A stretch of 64,000 nt of DNA, from positions 62,001 through 126,000 of the forward strand of contig NZ_JAUHHD010000001.1 of NCBI RefSeq assembly GCF_030410515.1. Direction: 5' to 3'. Of the stretch, positions 53,181 through 61,360 are shown one piece after another. The stretch is from Arthrobacter sp. YD4. Lineage in GTDB: Bacteria; Actinomycetota; Actinomycetes; Actinomycetales; Micrococcaceae. A program made the translations under genes and the position numbers. The notes beneath the pieces are model-generated. The model was not told where the DNA came from and made no database searches. It worked only from the letters and a program-made list of their open reading frames with translations. Numbering within the stretch: position 1 is the stretch's first letter; every line of letters begins with the position of its first letter.

Positions 53181-53864
53181 ATGCGCACGTCCATGAAGTC
53201 TTTCCTCGGTGTTGCCGCCGCCGGTTCGCTGATGTTCTCCCTGGCTGCCTGCAGCCCGGCCAACAACGCCTCAAGCAGCCCCTCGTCCTCGGCGTCGTCC
53301 TCCTCTTCCGCGGCTGCTGCGCCGAAGCCGCTGGCTTCGATCCCGGCCCTGACCGGTGTGTCCACCGCGGTGAAGCTTGATGCTTCCTTCGCGAAGGCCC
53401 TGGAGACGTTGAAGCTGACCCCCGGCACGGTGGGCACCGCCCAGCTGACCGACGGTTCGCTGGTCTTCCCGATCACCGGCGGCAAGGTTGATTACTACGA
53501 CCCGTCCAAGGACTACCGTCCCTACGTCCAGGGCCTGATCAGCCACGCCGGGTCCGGTTTCTCCCTCACTGCCGGAGACACCAAGGTCGAGCTGACGAAC
53601 TTCACGATTGATCCGGGCACCTCGAAGCTCTACGGTGACGTCTCGGTCAACGGTGAGAGCGCCGCGAAGCAGGCCTACATCTTCAACCTCGACGGTTCGA
53701 CCCTGAAGCCCCTGCAGACCTCGGGCGACACCGCGGTCCTGGAAGGTACCCGGGTCCTGATCTCCGATACCGCCGCGGGCCTGCTGAACAAGACGTTCAA
53801 GACCGACGCCGTGAAGGCCGACATGCTCGTCGGCATCGCGAAGATCACCGTCAACACCAAGTAA
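53181..53864 (+). CDS. Secreted lipoprotein, copy A, unrecognised family
   Basis: A 227-residue lipoprotein. The signal peptide ends with lipobox SLAAC (Cys near 24), followed by a Ser/Ala-rich linker of about 25 residues. The remainder is beta-rich: DGSLVFPITGGKVDYYD, SHAGSGFSLTAGDTKVEL, TNFTIDPGTSKLYGDVSV. This pattern recalls secreted HtaA-like or other beta-sandwich domains but I cannot assign it. AAGGAG precedes ATG 53181 at 6 nt. The protein coded by copy B (61361-62044) is identical. A terminator follows, then the GT2 operon on the same strand. Confidence 0.85.
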   Translation: MRTSMKSFLGVAAAGSLMFSLAACSPANNASSSPSSSASSSSSAAAAPKPLASIPALTGVSTAVKLDASFAKALETLKLTPGTVGTAQLTDGSLVFPITGGKVDYYDPSKDYRPYVQGLISHAGSGFSLTAGDTKVELTNFTIDPGTSKLYGDVSVNGESAAKQAYIFNLDGSTLKPLQTSGDTAVLEGTRVLISDTAAGLLNKTFKTDAVKADMLVGIAKITVNTK

Positions 53865-53911
53865 CCCCCACCCATTACCTGCCGGATGTATGGTCTGCAC
53901 CGGCGGGAAAG

Positions 53912-53940
53912 GCCACGGACCGCCTCTGGCGGTCCGTGGC
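53912..53940 (+). terminator. Terminator after lipoprotein copy A
   Basis: Perfect 13-bp stem, arms 53912-53924 and 53928-53940 (GCCACGGACCGCC and its complement), 3-nt loop, followed by TCTCTTCC. It separates the lipoprotein from the GT2 operon. The outer stem (GGCCACGGACC) is shared with the terminator after copy B, although this lies outside the near-identical repeat. Confidence 0.85.
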
Positions 53941-54012
53941 TCTCTTCCGTCCAGGTACCGTTGGAGATTCCGCGCGAAGCGCTCCAGACCACGCCCTGAA
54001 AGGCTGTTTCTT

Positions 54013-54720
54013 ATGACCGGAGCCATGGTGGACGTCGTTCTCCCGTGCTTGAACGAGTCCGGCGCCCTCCCTTGGGTGTTGTCCCGCCTTCCGGAAGGGT
54101 ATCGAGCCATCGTGGTGGACAACGGATCCACGGACGGTTCGCCCGGGATCGCCACCAGCCTCGGCGCCCTGGTCGTCCACGAGGGACGGCGCGGATTCGG
54201 TGCCGCGGCGCACGCCGGACTCCTCGCGGCCACGGCAGACGTCGTCGCGTTCTGCGATTGCGACGGTTCACTGGACCCGGCCCGGCTGCCGGCCCTCGTG
54301 GAGCGGGTAACGAACGGCAATGCGGACCTGGTGCTGGGGAGCCGTCAGCCCCAGCGCGGCTCTTGGCCTGTCCATGCAAGGATCGCCAACATCGTCCTCG
54401 CTTGGCGCCTGCGGAGCCTCACCGGGGAGCCTGTGACCGATCTGGGCCCCATGAGGGCGGCGCGCAGGACAGATCTCCTGGCGCTCGGGCTTGAGGACCG
54501 CCGCAGCGGCTACCCCCTTGAAATGTTCCTGAAGGCACATCTGCGCCGCTGGAACATTGTGGAGGTGCCGGTCCCCTACGCCGCACGCACCGGCAAATCA
54601 AAGGTCACGGGAACGCTCCGCGGCACCATCACGGCCGTCCGGGATATGTCGGCGCAGCTGAAGTCCGCCGCGGCCGCCTCCTCCCAGGGACCGGTCCGCA
54701 GCTCAAGCGGCAACGAATGA
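54013..54720 (+). CDS. GT2 family glycosyltransferase, polyprenyl-phosphate sugar type
   Basis: A 235-residue GT-A transferase. The nucleotide-sugar part has VVLPCLNESGALPWVL and DNGSTDGS; the metal-binding DxD-like site is CDCDGSLD. The C-terminal RTGKSKVTGTLRGT motif is typical of DPM1-like enzymes that put a sugar on polyprenyl phosphate. It has no membrane helices at its end. Such transferases pair with rSAM/selenodomain or DUF2064 genes in several phyla. ATG 54013 follows GAAAGG. It is the first of six genes with 4-bp overlaps. Confidence 0.88.
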   Translation: MTGAMVDVVLPCLNESGALPWVLSRLPEGYRAIVVDNGSTDGSPGIATSLGALVVHEGRRGFGAAAHAGLLAATADVVAFCDCDGSLDPARLPALVERVTNGNADLVLGSRQPQRGSWPVHARIANIVLAWRLRSLTGEPVTDLGPMRAARRTDLLALGLEDRRSGYPLEMFLKAHLRRWNIVEVPVPYAARTGKSKVTGTLRGTITAVRDMSAQLKSAAAASSQGPVRSSSGNE

Positions 54721-55406
54721 CGCCTATGAGCAACAACATGGACCTGACCGTGGTGGTCATCGCCAAGGAGTGCCTGCCGGGCCGGGTCAAAACGCGCCTT
54801 AGTCCGCCGCTGAGCCCCGAGGCGGCGGCCGCCATCGCGCAGATCAGCCTCACCCAGACCCTCGACACGGCACGGACGCTCCCTGCGAAGAGCCGCTGGC
54901 TGGTGATGGACGGGACGCCCACGGCGCACGACGCGGAGGGGTTCACCGTCGTCGCGCAACAGGCCGGGGGGCTGGACGAACGGCTCGCCGCGATCTTCGA
55001 CGCCGTCACGGGCCCGGTTCTCCTGGTCGGCATGGACACCCCGCAATTCTCTGCCCATCACCTGGCACCGCTTCTCGCGGATTGGCGGTCCGGCGCGCCC
55101 GGTCACGACGCCTGGATCGGTCCCGCCACGGATGGCGGCTTCTGGGCACTAGCCCTCCGACGGCCCAGCGGCCGCCTGGTCCGGGGCGTGCCGATGTCAA
55201 CGGAGTCGACCGGACAGCGTCAACGGGAACGATTGGTGGCGGAGGGCCTCAGCGTCGGAACGCTGACCGAGCTCACGGACATGGATTACTTCGACGATGC
55301 CGTCGCCATCGCATCATTGATCCCCGCCACGAAGTTCGCCCACGCGGTTCATGCCGCCGCAGATAATCCGCAGTACCCGGCCGCTCTCTCGGGGGCCCGA
55401 CTGTGA
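54717..55406 (+). CDS. DUF2064 transferase (TIGR04282-type)
   Basis: A 229-residue protein of the DUF2064 family, a nucleotidyl/glycosyltransferase-like fold. Signatures are KTRLSPPLSPEAAAAIA, LVGMDTPQF and GPATDGGFWALAL. The family often neighbours GT2 transferases, as here. Its reaction is not established; activation of a sugar phosphate is a reasonable guess. ATGA overlap with the GT2 stop; the first ATG is used, though ATG 54726 (three codons on) is possible. Confidence 0.88.
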   Translation: MTPMSNNMDLTVVVIAKECLPGRVKTRLSPPLSPEAAAAIAQISLTQTLDTARTLPAKSRWLVMDGTPTAHDAEGFTVVAQQAGGLDERLAAIFDAVTGPVLLVGMDTPQFSAHHLAPLLADWRSGAPGHDAWIGPATDGGFWALALRRPSGRLVRGVPMSTESTGQRQRERLVAEGLSVGTLTELTDMDYFDDAVAIASLIPATKFAHAVHAAADNPQYPAALSGARL

Positions 55407-56107
55407 CGGCCACTCCCGTTGCACCGGGTATGCACTTCGGCCAGGGCCTCACGGAGCCCTATGCACTGGCGCTGGCGAAGGGGACAGGAACATTGACCCT
55501 GCGCCCGGACACGGACCAGACCGCCGATCCCGTTGATTTCGACGTCCAAGGCTGGTGCGCGGAGGCAAGCCCGGCCGAGCTGTCGGTGCTCAAGCGCCTC
55601 GACGGGCCGCTCCTGGACATCGGCTGCGGCCCGGGAAGACTCCTGTCCGCCGCGCAGAACCTTGGCCTCACCGCCTGGGGAATCGACACCAGCGCCGAGG
55701 CCGTCAGGCGGGCGCGGAGCCGTGGCGTCCGGGTGCTCGAACAGTCGATCTTCGATCCCGTCCCGCACACCGGCCAGTGGCAGTCGCTGATCCTGTTGGA
55801 CGGGAACATCGGCATCGGCGGCGGCATCACCGCCCTGCTCCGGCGCTGCCGCCACCTCATTGCCCCCCAGGGGACGCTCCTGGTGGAGGTGGAGGCCGAC
55901 GATGAGCTGGATACCGTGTACACCGCCGTCCTGGAGGATCCTGCGGGAAACCGGAGTGCTCCGTTCCGTTGGGCCAGGACGGGAACCGGAGGAATCGCTG
56001 CCCGGGCGCCGCGCAGCGGATGGACGGTAGCGTCGGTCCACCGGGTTCAGGACCGTGTTTTCTGCCGGCTGTCCCCCTCTGCGTGGCCGTCCAGGACGGC
56101 AGTGTGA
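55403..56107 (+). CDS. Class I SAM-dependent methyltransferase
   Basis: A 234-residue methyltransferase. Motif I is LLDIGCGPGRLL, followed by the acidic GIDTSAEAVRRARSRG and then QSLILLDGNIGIGGG, all common to Rossmann-type methyltransferases. The acceptor is unknown; by context it could methylate a sugar or lipid-linked intermediate. It lacks the cysteines expected of arsenite methyltransferases. The GTG start overlaps the DUF2064 stop by 4 bp (GTGA). Confidence 0.87.
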   Translation: MTATPVAPGMHFGQGLTEPYALALAKGTGTLTLRPDTDQTADPVDFDVQGWCAEASPAELSVLKRLDGPLLDIGCGPGRLLSAAQNLGLTAWGIDTSAEAVRRARSRGVRVLEQSIFDPVPHTGQWQSLILLDGNIGIGGGITALLRRCRHLIAPQGTLLVEVEADDELDTVYTAVLEDPAGNRSAPFRWARTGTGGIAARAPRSGWTVASVHRVQDRVFCRLSPSAWPSRTAV

Positions 56108-57621
56108 GGGCCGGGAGCGCCCCGCCGGTACGTCCAGGGGCAGCGCGCGGCGCAAGGCTCGCACCATGGGCAGCGGTAGCGGCACCACTCCTGGTGCTCG
56201 CAGCTCTGCTGTGGTGGATGGTTGTCCCGCACAACCCGTTCGAATCGGCACCGATCGTCGGAACCCTGCTCTCCTGGGGTGCCGTTGCCTGGGCCGTCCT
56301 TGCCCTCCGCCGGGTACCGCGTCACCGGCTGGCTGGCGTCCTCGTCGCCGGCACGGTGTTGCTCGGTCTGGTGGCCGTGAGCGCACCTCCGCGGACCAGT
56401 AACGATTCCGCGCGGTATGCCTGGGACGGGATCGTTCAAAAGGCGGGCGTCTCCCCGTATTCCTACGTGCCCGTCGACGAGACGATCGCCAAACTCAGGC
56501 CGGACTGGCTCTTCGCCCCCGGCGGCCTCGACGACGACGGCAGGCCCGTCTGTGCCAAGGATCTTTTCCCAACGGACTCGGTTCCTGCCTTCGGCTTCCC
56601 CTCCGGCAGCCCCTTGTGCACTGCCATTAACCGGCCGCACGTGCCCACCATCTATCCGCCAACTGCCGAAATCTACTTTGCCGCTGTTCGCATAGCCCTT
56701 CCCGACTCGGTCGGGTACCTCCCCTTCCAGCTGGCCGGTCTCCTGATGAGCGTCGGCGTCACACTCCTGGTGCTCTCCGCCCTGGCGCGTCGCGGCCTGC
56801 CCGCGCACATCGCCGCCGTCTGGGCGTGGAGCCCCTTCGTCCAGCTCGAGGCGGTAAACAACGCGCATGTGGACCTTCTGGGTGCCGCGTTGATCCTGGT
56901 CAGCGGAATGCTGCTGACCCGCGGCAAGCCCCTGCGCTCCGGCGTCGCCTTCGGCGCTGCCGTGGCCACAAAGCTCATTCCGGTGATCGCAGCTCCCGCG
57001 TTGCTGTTCCGGCGCCCCGTCCGGTTCATCGCCGCCGCGCTGGCCTCCTTCGCCCTGCTCTACGTACCGTACCTGGCCGTGGCCGGAGTAGGCGTCCTGG
57101 GATTCCTCCCCGGCTATCTCAAGGAGGAAGGCTACAGCCAGAGCGGCGGCACCAGGTTCGGGCTCGCCCAGCTCGCATCCGCGGGTGGCTGGCCCCCGGT
57201 GCTGAGCGCCGTGGCCCTGGCTGCCGTGGCGGTCTACGTGCTCCGCAGGACCGGTCCGGGGAATGTCTGGGAACAGCAGACCGTCATGATCGGACTGACC
57301 CTGCTGATCGTCAGCCCGAACTACCCCTGGTACGCCCTGATGCTCCTGCCGTTCATCGTCTTGAGCCGCCGCTGGGAGTACATCGCCGTCATCCTCGCCC
57401 TCGATGCCATCTACATGGTCCCCATCGAGGATCCGCTCAGCCTTCCGCTGCACCAGGCCGCACTGGTCCTCGCCGCCGGCGCCGTCGTAGCGGGCGCCCT
57501 GTGGCGTCGGAACCGCCGGCATCGACTGGCCGCCCTCGGCGGACTCGCAGCCGACTCAGGCCTCCACAGTGACCGGCCCGCGACCGGGTCCCCAACAGCT
57601 TCCCCGCACCCCACGACATGA
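56104..57621 (+). CDS. Polytopic GT87/DUF2029-type membrane glycosyltransferase
   Basis: A 505-residue membrane protein with about 12 helices. After the first two helices the extracytoplasmic loop reads SNDSARYAWDGIVQKAGVSPYSYVP, with the Asp and the PY segment typical of polyprenol-phosphate-sugar-dependent transferases such as actinobacterial mannosyltransferases. A large loop with three Cys (GRPVCAKDLF and PLCTAINRP) follows. It probably takes the sugar from the polyprenyl carrier made by the GT2 enzyme and adds it to a surface acceptor. GTG 56104 overlaps the methyltransferase stop by 4 bp. Confidence 0.85.
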   Translation: MRAGSAPPVRPGAARGARLAPWAAVAAPLLVLAALLWWMVVPHNPFESAPIVGTLLSWGAVAWAVLALRRVPRHRLAGVLVAGTVLLGLVAVSAPPRTSNDSARYAWDGIVQKAGVSPYSYVPVDETIAKLRPDWLFAPGGLDDDGRPVCAKDLFPTDSVPAFGFPSGSPLCTAINRPHVPTIYPPTAEIYFAAVRIALPDSVGYLPFQLAGLLMSVGVTLLVLSALARRGLPAHIAAVWAWSPFVQLEAVNNAHVDLLGAALILVSGMLLTRGKPLRSGVAFGAAVATKLIPVIAAPALLFRRPVRFIAAALASFALLYVPYLAVAGVGVLGFLPGYLKEEGYSQSGGTRFGLAQLASAGGWPPVLSAVALAAVAVYVLRRTGPGNVWEQQTVMIGLTLLIVSPNYPWYALMLLPFIVLSRRWEYIAVILALDAIYMVPIEDPLSLPLHQAALVLAAGAVVAGALWRRNRRHRLAALGGLAADSGLHSDRPATGSPTASPHPTT

Positions 57622-58514
57622 CAGGACCGACTATGGAAACACCTACCACCGGAACGGCTCAGGCGCGCATCGGCATCATCGGCGGATCGGGGACATACCA
57701 GCTCCCGGCTGCAACAGTCATCGACACGGTCGAGGTCAGCACGCCGTACGGGACGCCCTCCGCCCCCGTCACCCTGGCGGATTTTGCCGGCCGACGGGTG
57801 GCCTTCCTACCCAGGCACGGCGGGAAGCACTCGGTGCCGCCGCAGCGCATCAACTACCGGGCCAACATCTGGGCGCTCAAGAGCCTCGGTGTGGAGGCGG
57901 TCCTCTCGTCCTCGGCGGTGGGCGGCCTCCGTGCAGGTTACGGACCCGACACCTTTGCGGTCACCGACCAGATCATCGACCGGACGTGGGGGCGGGCGGA
58001 TACCTTCTTCGACGGAACCGTCGCCGAGGGCGTCCCGGCCGCCGGCGTCCAGCACCTGCCGGCGTCGGAACCGTTCTGCCCCACCCTGCGTTCACACCTG
58101 GCCGCCGCCCTTGAGGAAAACACCCTCGCCTTCGCCCCGACGGCAACAGTCGTGGTGATCAACGGACCACGGTTCTCGACGAAGGCCGAGTCCGGGTGGT
58201 ACGCCGCAGGGGGTGCGGACATCATCAGCATGACCCAGTACCCCGAACCGCTGCTGGCCGCAGAACTCAACATGGGCTTCGCCAACCTGGCCTTCATCAC
58301 CGATTCGGACACCGGACACGACGGTTCCGATCCCGTGACCGCCGACGCCGTCTTCGCCCGGTTGCGGAACGCCCAGCCCAACGTGCTGGCCGTTCTCGAA
58401 GCCGCCGTGGCGGCCATCGGCCCGGACTACCGGGCCCGGCCCTTGATGGATCCCGAGGCGGTACGCAGGATCATGGCGTTGCCCGCCGGCTTGGCCCCGG
58501 TGGCTGCCCGATGA
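57618..58514 (+). CDS. MTAP-type purine nucleoside phosphorylase
   Basis: A 298-residue nucleoside phosphorylase. Marks are IGIIGGSGTYQL (phosphate loop), FLPRHGGKHSVPPQRINYRANIWALK, the INGPRFSTKAES strand, and MTQYPEPLLAAELN with the ribose-binding Met. It would cleave 5'-methylthioadenosine or a related purine nucleoside to base and sugar-1-phosphate. Base-specificity residues near TDSDTG differ from the classic TDYDCW, so the substrate may be unusual. In this operon it could supply a sugar-1-phosphate. ATGA overlap with the gene before; ATG 57633 is an in-frame alternative. Confidence 0.9.
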   Translation: MTGPTMETPTTGTAQARIGIIGGSGTYQLPAATVIDTVEVSTPYGTPSAPVTLADFAGRRVAFLPRHGGKHSVPPQRINYRANIWALKSLGVEAVLSSSAVGGLRAGYGPDTFAVTDQIIDRTWGRADTFFDGTVAEGVPAAGVQHLPASEPFCPTLRSHLAAALEENTLAFAPTATVVVINGPRFSTKAESGWYAAGGADIISMTQYPEPLLAAELNMGFANLAFITDSDTGHDGSDPVTADAVFARLRNAQPNVLAVLEAAVAAIGPDYRARPLMDPEAVRRIMALPAGLAPVAAR

Positions 58515-59572
58515 AGATCCTGGTCACCGGCGGCGCCGGCTTTATCGGCTCGCACATTGTCGACGCCGCCCTCGCCAAGGGCTGGAGTGTCAGGATCCTG
58601 GATTCGATGGCCCCCGATCTCCACCCCGTTCCCCCGGCCCTCATGCCGGACGTGGATCTGATGGTCGGGGACGTCGCCGACCCGGGCACGGTCGACGCGG
58701 CGCTCCGCGGCGTCGATGTTGTCTGCCACCAAAGCGCAAAGGTGGGCCTCGGCGTCAGCTTCGCGGATGCGCCGGACTATGTCCGCAACAACGACTACGC
58801 CACGGCTGTGCTGCTGGCCGCGATGGAACGGCACCGCATCGGCCGGCTGGTGCTGGCATCGTCCATGGTCGTCTACGGCGAGGGCGCCTACGCGGATCCC
58901 CGGACCGGGATGCCGGTCCGGCCCGGGCCGCGTTCCGAAGCCGATTTACGTGCAGGGGTCTACGACCCCCGAGACCCGGAGGAGGGCACGGTCCTGGTTC
59001 CCGCGATGGTCACGGAAGACGCGGCGCTGGATCCCCGGAACGTCTACGCGGCGTCGAAACTGAGTCAGGAACATCTTGCCTCCTCGTGGGCCCGCAGCAC
59101 CGGCGGTTCAGCCATCGCCCTGCGGTACCACAACGTCTATGGACCGAGGATGCCGAAGAACACCCCGTATGCGGGCGTGGCGTCATTGTTCCGGTCGGCG
59201 TTGGCCCGCGGCGAAGCTCCGCGCGTGTTCGAGGACGGCGGCCAGCGTCGCAGCTTCATTCATGTCCGGGACGTCGCCTCGGCCAACATCGCCGCCGCCG
59301 AGGCGCTGGCCGAAGAGACCAGGCCGCCGTTCCGGGCCTACAACGTGGGGGCGGACGAGGTCCGGACCATCGGCGACGTGGCGGCTGCCTTGAGCGCTTT
59401 CAGCGCCGGGCCGGCACCGGTGGTCACCGGCGAGTACCGGCTCGGGGACGTCAGGCACATCACCGCTTCCTCGGAGCGGATCAAGGACGAACTGGGCTGG
59501 GCCCCGGCTGTGGCTTTCGAGGAGGGCATGCGGGAGTTTGCCGTGGCTCCGCTGCGCGGCGAACCCGGATAG
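58511..59572 (+). CDS. NAD-dependent epimerase/dehydratase, extended SDR
   Basis: A 353-residue sugar-nucleotide SDR. The cofactor motif is VTGGAGFIGSHIVDAAL; the active site has SSMVVYGEG and NVYAASKLSQEHL with Tyr and Lys; RYHNVYGPRMP and SFIHVRDVASANI are typical of nucleotide-sugar epimerases. It would change the sugar while bound to a nucleotide. Last gene of the operon; the ATG overlaps the phosphorylase stop by 4 bp. Its TAG and the TAG of the opposing gene lie in one palindrome, TAGCCGGCTA (59570-59579). Confidence 0.92.
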   Translation: MKILVTGGAGFIGSHIVDAALAKGWSVRILDSMAPDLHPVPPALMPDVDLMVGDVADPGTVDAALRGVDVVCHQSAKVGLGVSFADAPDYVRNNDYATAVLLAAMERHRIGRLVLASSMVVYGEGAYADPRTGMPVRPGPRSEADLRAGVYDPRDPEEGTVLVPAMVTEDAALDPRNVYAASKLSQEHLASSWARSTGGSAIALRYHNVYGPRMPKNTPYAGVASLFRSALARGEAPRVFEDGGQRRSFIHVRDVASANIAAAEALAEETRPPFRAYNVGADEVRTIGDVAAALSAFSAGPAPVVTGEYRLGDVRHITASSERIKDELGWAPAVAFEEGMREFAVAPLRGEPG

Positions 59573-59576
59573 CCGG

Positions 59577-60029
59577 CTAGCGCCGCCGGCTTCCGGCCCG
59601 CCGTCCCCGGCGTTCCAGCAGGAGAATGGCGACGGCCGAGACCACGGCCAGGACCGCCCAGAGGCAGGCCAGGTTCACCGCGTAATCAGCTTCCAGGACG
59701 GTGCTCTTCCGCGCCACGGACTGGGCCTTGAGCAGCAGCGCCGTCAGCAGGGTCACTAGGGAACCGGTAAGCAGCGCTCCACGCAACACCGCGGCTGAGG
59801 CGGGCTGCAGCTTTGACCCGGCCCGGGTCAGGCCGAAGCCCGCGGCCGTGGACAGCGGCACCAGGACGCCGTCGTGCAGCAGAACGGCGACGGCCATCCA
59901 CGTCAGGAGGCCCAGGAGTTGTGCCGGCCCGAGCTGGGTGGGCAACCCCACCAGGCCGTACCCCAGGACGGCCACCCCGGCGGCACCAAGCACCAGCCGG
60001 ATGTTCCTTCGAGACTTGCCCGCGCTCAC
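59577..60029 (-). CDS. Small polytopic membrane protein linked to the molybdoenzyme
   Basis: A 150-residue protein with four predicted membrane helices (near 10-29, 35-53, 75-95, 118-140), a basic start and a very basic C-terminus. I do not recognise a family. The GTG start overlaps the molybdoenzyme stop by 4 bp, so the two are translated together; a role as membrane partner or assembly factor is inferred from that alone. Its stop is 4 nt from the epimerase stop on the other strand, with no terminator between. Confidence 0.75.
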   Translation of the reverse strand: MSAGKSRRNIRLVLGAAGVAVLGYGLVGLPTQLGPAQLLGLLTWMAVAVLLHDGVLVPLSTAAGFGLTRAGSKLQPASAAVLRGALLTGSLVTLLTALLLKAQSVARKSTVLEADYAVNLACLWAVLAVVSAVAILLLERRGRRAGSRRR

Positions 60030-61237
60030 AGCACCTCCACACTTTGCAACCACTTGGTCTGGAGGACCCCGGGGCGGCCTGGCGCGATGATGCGGGCCGG
60101 GTAACCGTGGTCCAGGTCGAGCGCCGCACCGTTGAGTTCCAGGGCCACGAGCGTCTGCTCGTCCCTGGCGTATGCCGCGGGCATACTCATGGTGCGGTAG
60201 GCGCCTTCGGGTTCGAGGCTGGTGACGTGCAGGTCCGATTCCGGGGGAGCATCGACAGCTGCCAGCAGGTCGCGGACCCGCACCCCCCGCCAGCTGGCCA
60301 GCTGGCTCCATCCTTCGACACAGGCGATCGGCAGCTCATGGCTGTGCTGGGGCATGGCCCTCAACTGCTCCAGGGTGAAGGATCGCGTCACCGGGCCGGA
60401 ACGCACAAGCAGGGCCCAGGCCGGGGACATCGCGGCGTCGGCGACCTTGGCGTCGGCGGCGGTGCGGTTTACGGGAACCCCCTGCGGGCCGGTTCCCATT
60501 TTCCGGGGAGCAAACAGGTTCAACGGCGCCAGCCAGGCGAATGATTGTCCCGCCGTCGTGACGACCACGGCCCCGGTGGCGGCCGTGACGGCCGTCAGCA
60601 TTGCCCGCCGGGACCAGCGGCCGGGCGCAGGCACTCCGGCCCCGGACTCCCCCACGGCCGCGTCGGACGCGCCGGACACGGGGGAATTGCTGGCGGCGGC
60701 CGCGGCCTGCCGGCGCCGCCAATGCGCACTGATCGCAGGCAGCTTGACCGCAATATGGAGCAGCAGCGAACCCCAGATGACCCAGGCCAGCCAGTAGTGG
60801 GTCTCACGGAACGGGAACGGCCAGGGGTACCACTTGTAGGTGTTGATCAGACCCGTTGTCACCTGCAGCAGGGACGCGGCCACGAACAGGGCGATCGAGG
60901 CCCGTTCAAGGCCGTGGACGACGGACCGGACCGGCGGCCATGACAGCAGCTCCGGATAGACCGACCACAATTTCGCCAGCAGCAGCGGGATCGATGCGAT
61001 ACCCGCCGTCACGTGGATTCCCTGGCTGAGCTGATAGATCCACACAGGCCGTGTCGGGAAGATCATCCAGGCCGGCGGGTTCTGCAGTCCGTGGCTGAAC
61101 AGGCCCGTGAGGAAGCAGACCGTGAAGGCAATCCCGAGCCATCGGCCCAGGACGACCGTCAACCGCGTACTGCGGGTCGGAGAGGCAAATTTCGCTGCCA
61201 GAAAGTCGGTGACCCGGCGGCCGTCAAGTCTGTGCAT
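60026..61237 (-). CDS. Fusion of cytochrome b-type membrane domain and sulfite-oxidase-fold molybdoenzyme
   Basis: A 403-residue protein. Residues 1-170 hold four membrane helices with His49, His75, His147 and His161, suitable to bind two b hemes. Residues about 207-230 have a twin-arginine-like start (RWSRRAML) and a hydrophobic segment, as in internal Tat signals. The rest is a molybdopterin domain of the sulfite oxidase family; the molybdenum-ligand Cys is 306 in LPIACVEGWSQLASWRG. The domain would face outside and pass electrons to or from the quinone pool. Substrate unknown. No strong ribosome site precedes ATG 61237. Confidence 0.88.
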   Translation of the reverse strand: MHRLDGRRVTDFLAAKFASPTRSTRLTVVLGRWLGIAFTVCFLTGLFSHGLQNPPAWMIFPTRPVWIYQLSQGIHVTAGIASIPLLLAKLWSVYPELLSWPPVRSVVHGLERASIALFVAASLLQVTTGLINTYKWYPWPFPFRETHYWLAWVIWGSLLLHIAVKLPAISAHWRRRQAAAAASNSPVSGASDAAVGESGAGVPAPGRWSRRAMLTAVTAATGAVVVTTAGQSFAWLAPLNLFAPRKMGTGPQGVPVNRTAADAKVADAAMSPAWALLVRSGPVTRSFTLEQLRAMPQHSHELPIACVEGWSQLASWRGVRVRDLLAAVDAPPESDLHVTSLEPEGAYRTMSMPAAYARDEQTLVALELNGAALDLDHGYPARIIAPGRPGVLQTKWLQSVEVL

Positions 61238-61290
61238 CTCTGGTTCACTTCACCAATCCGTGATTTTTAAGACCGCTCTGTCCTGAGCCG

Positions 61291-61322
61291 AAGGCCACGG
61301 ACCGGGTTGGGTCCGTGGCCTT
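61291..61322 (-). terminator. Terminator after lipoprotein copy B
   Basis: Perfect 13-bp stem, arms 61291-61303 and 61310-61322 (AAGGCCACGGACC and its complement), 6-nt loop. It lies between copy B and the molybdoenzyme gene on the minus strand. Confidence 0.83.
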
Positions 61323-61360
61323 CACGCGTACCTTCACCGGCGTCCGCCGATGGGTGGGGG

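Larger units (their letters stand above)
53043..53875 (+). repeat. Left copy of the 833-bp inverted repeat
   Basis: Pairs with 61350-62182 in opposite orientation, base for base with no gap (coordinates sum to 115225). Reading both copies I found four mismatches: 53138, 53309, 53690 and 53831. It contains 138 bp of upstream region, the lipoprotein gene and 11 bp after its stop. Outer and inner borders show no target-site duplication. Confidence 0.96.

Noticed and set aside
54013..58514. Arsenosugar biosynthesis cluster
   Set aside because: GT2, DUF2064 and a phosphorylase recall such clusters, but there is no radical-SAM ArsS, no ArsM-type cysteines in the methyltransferase, and no ars genes nearby.
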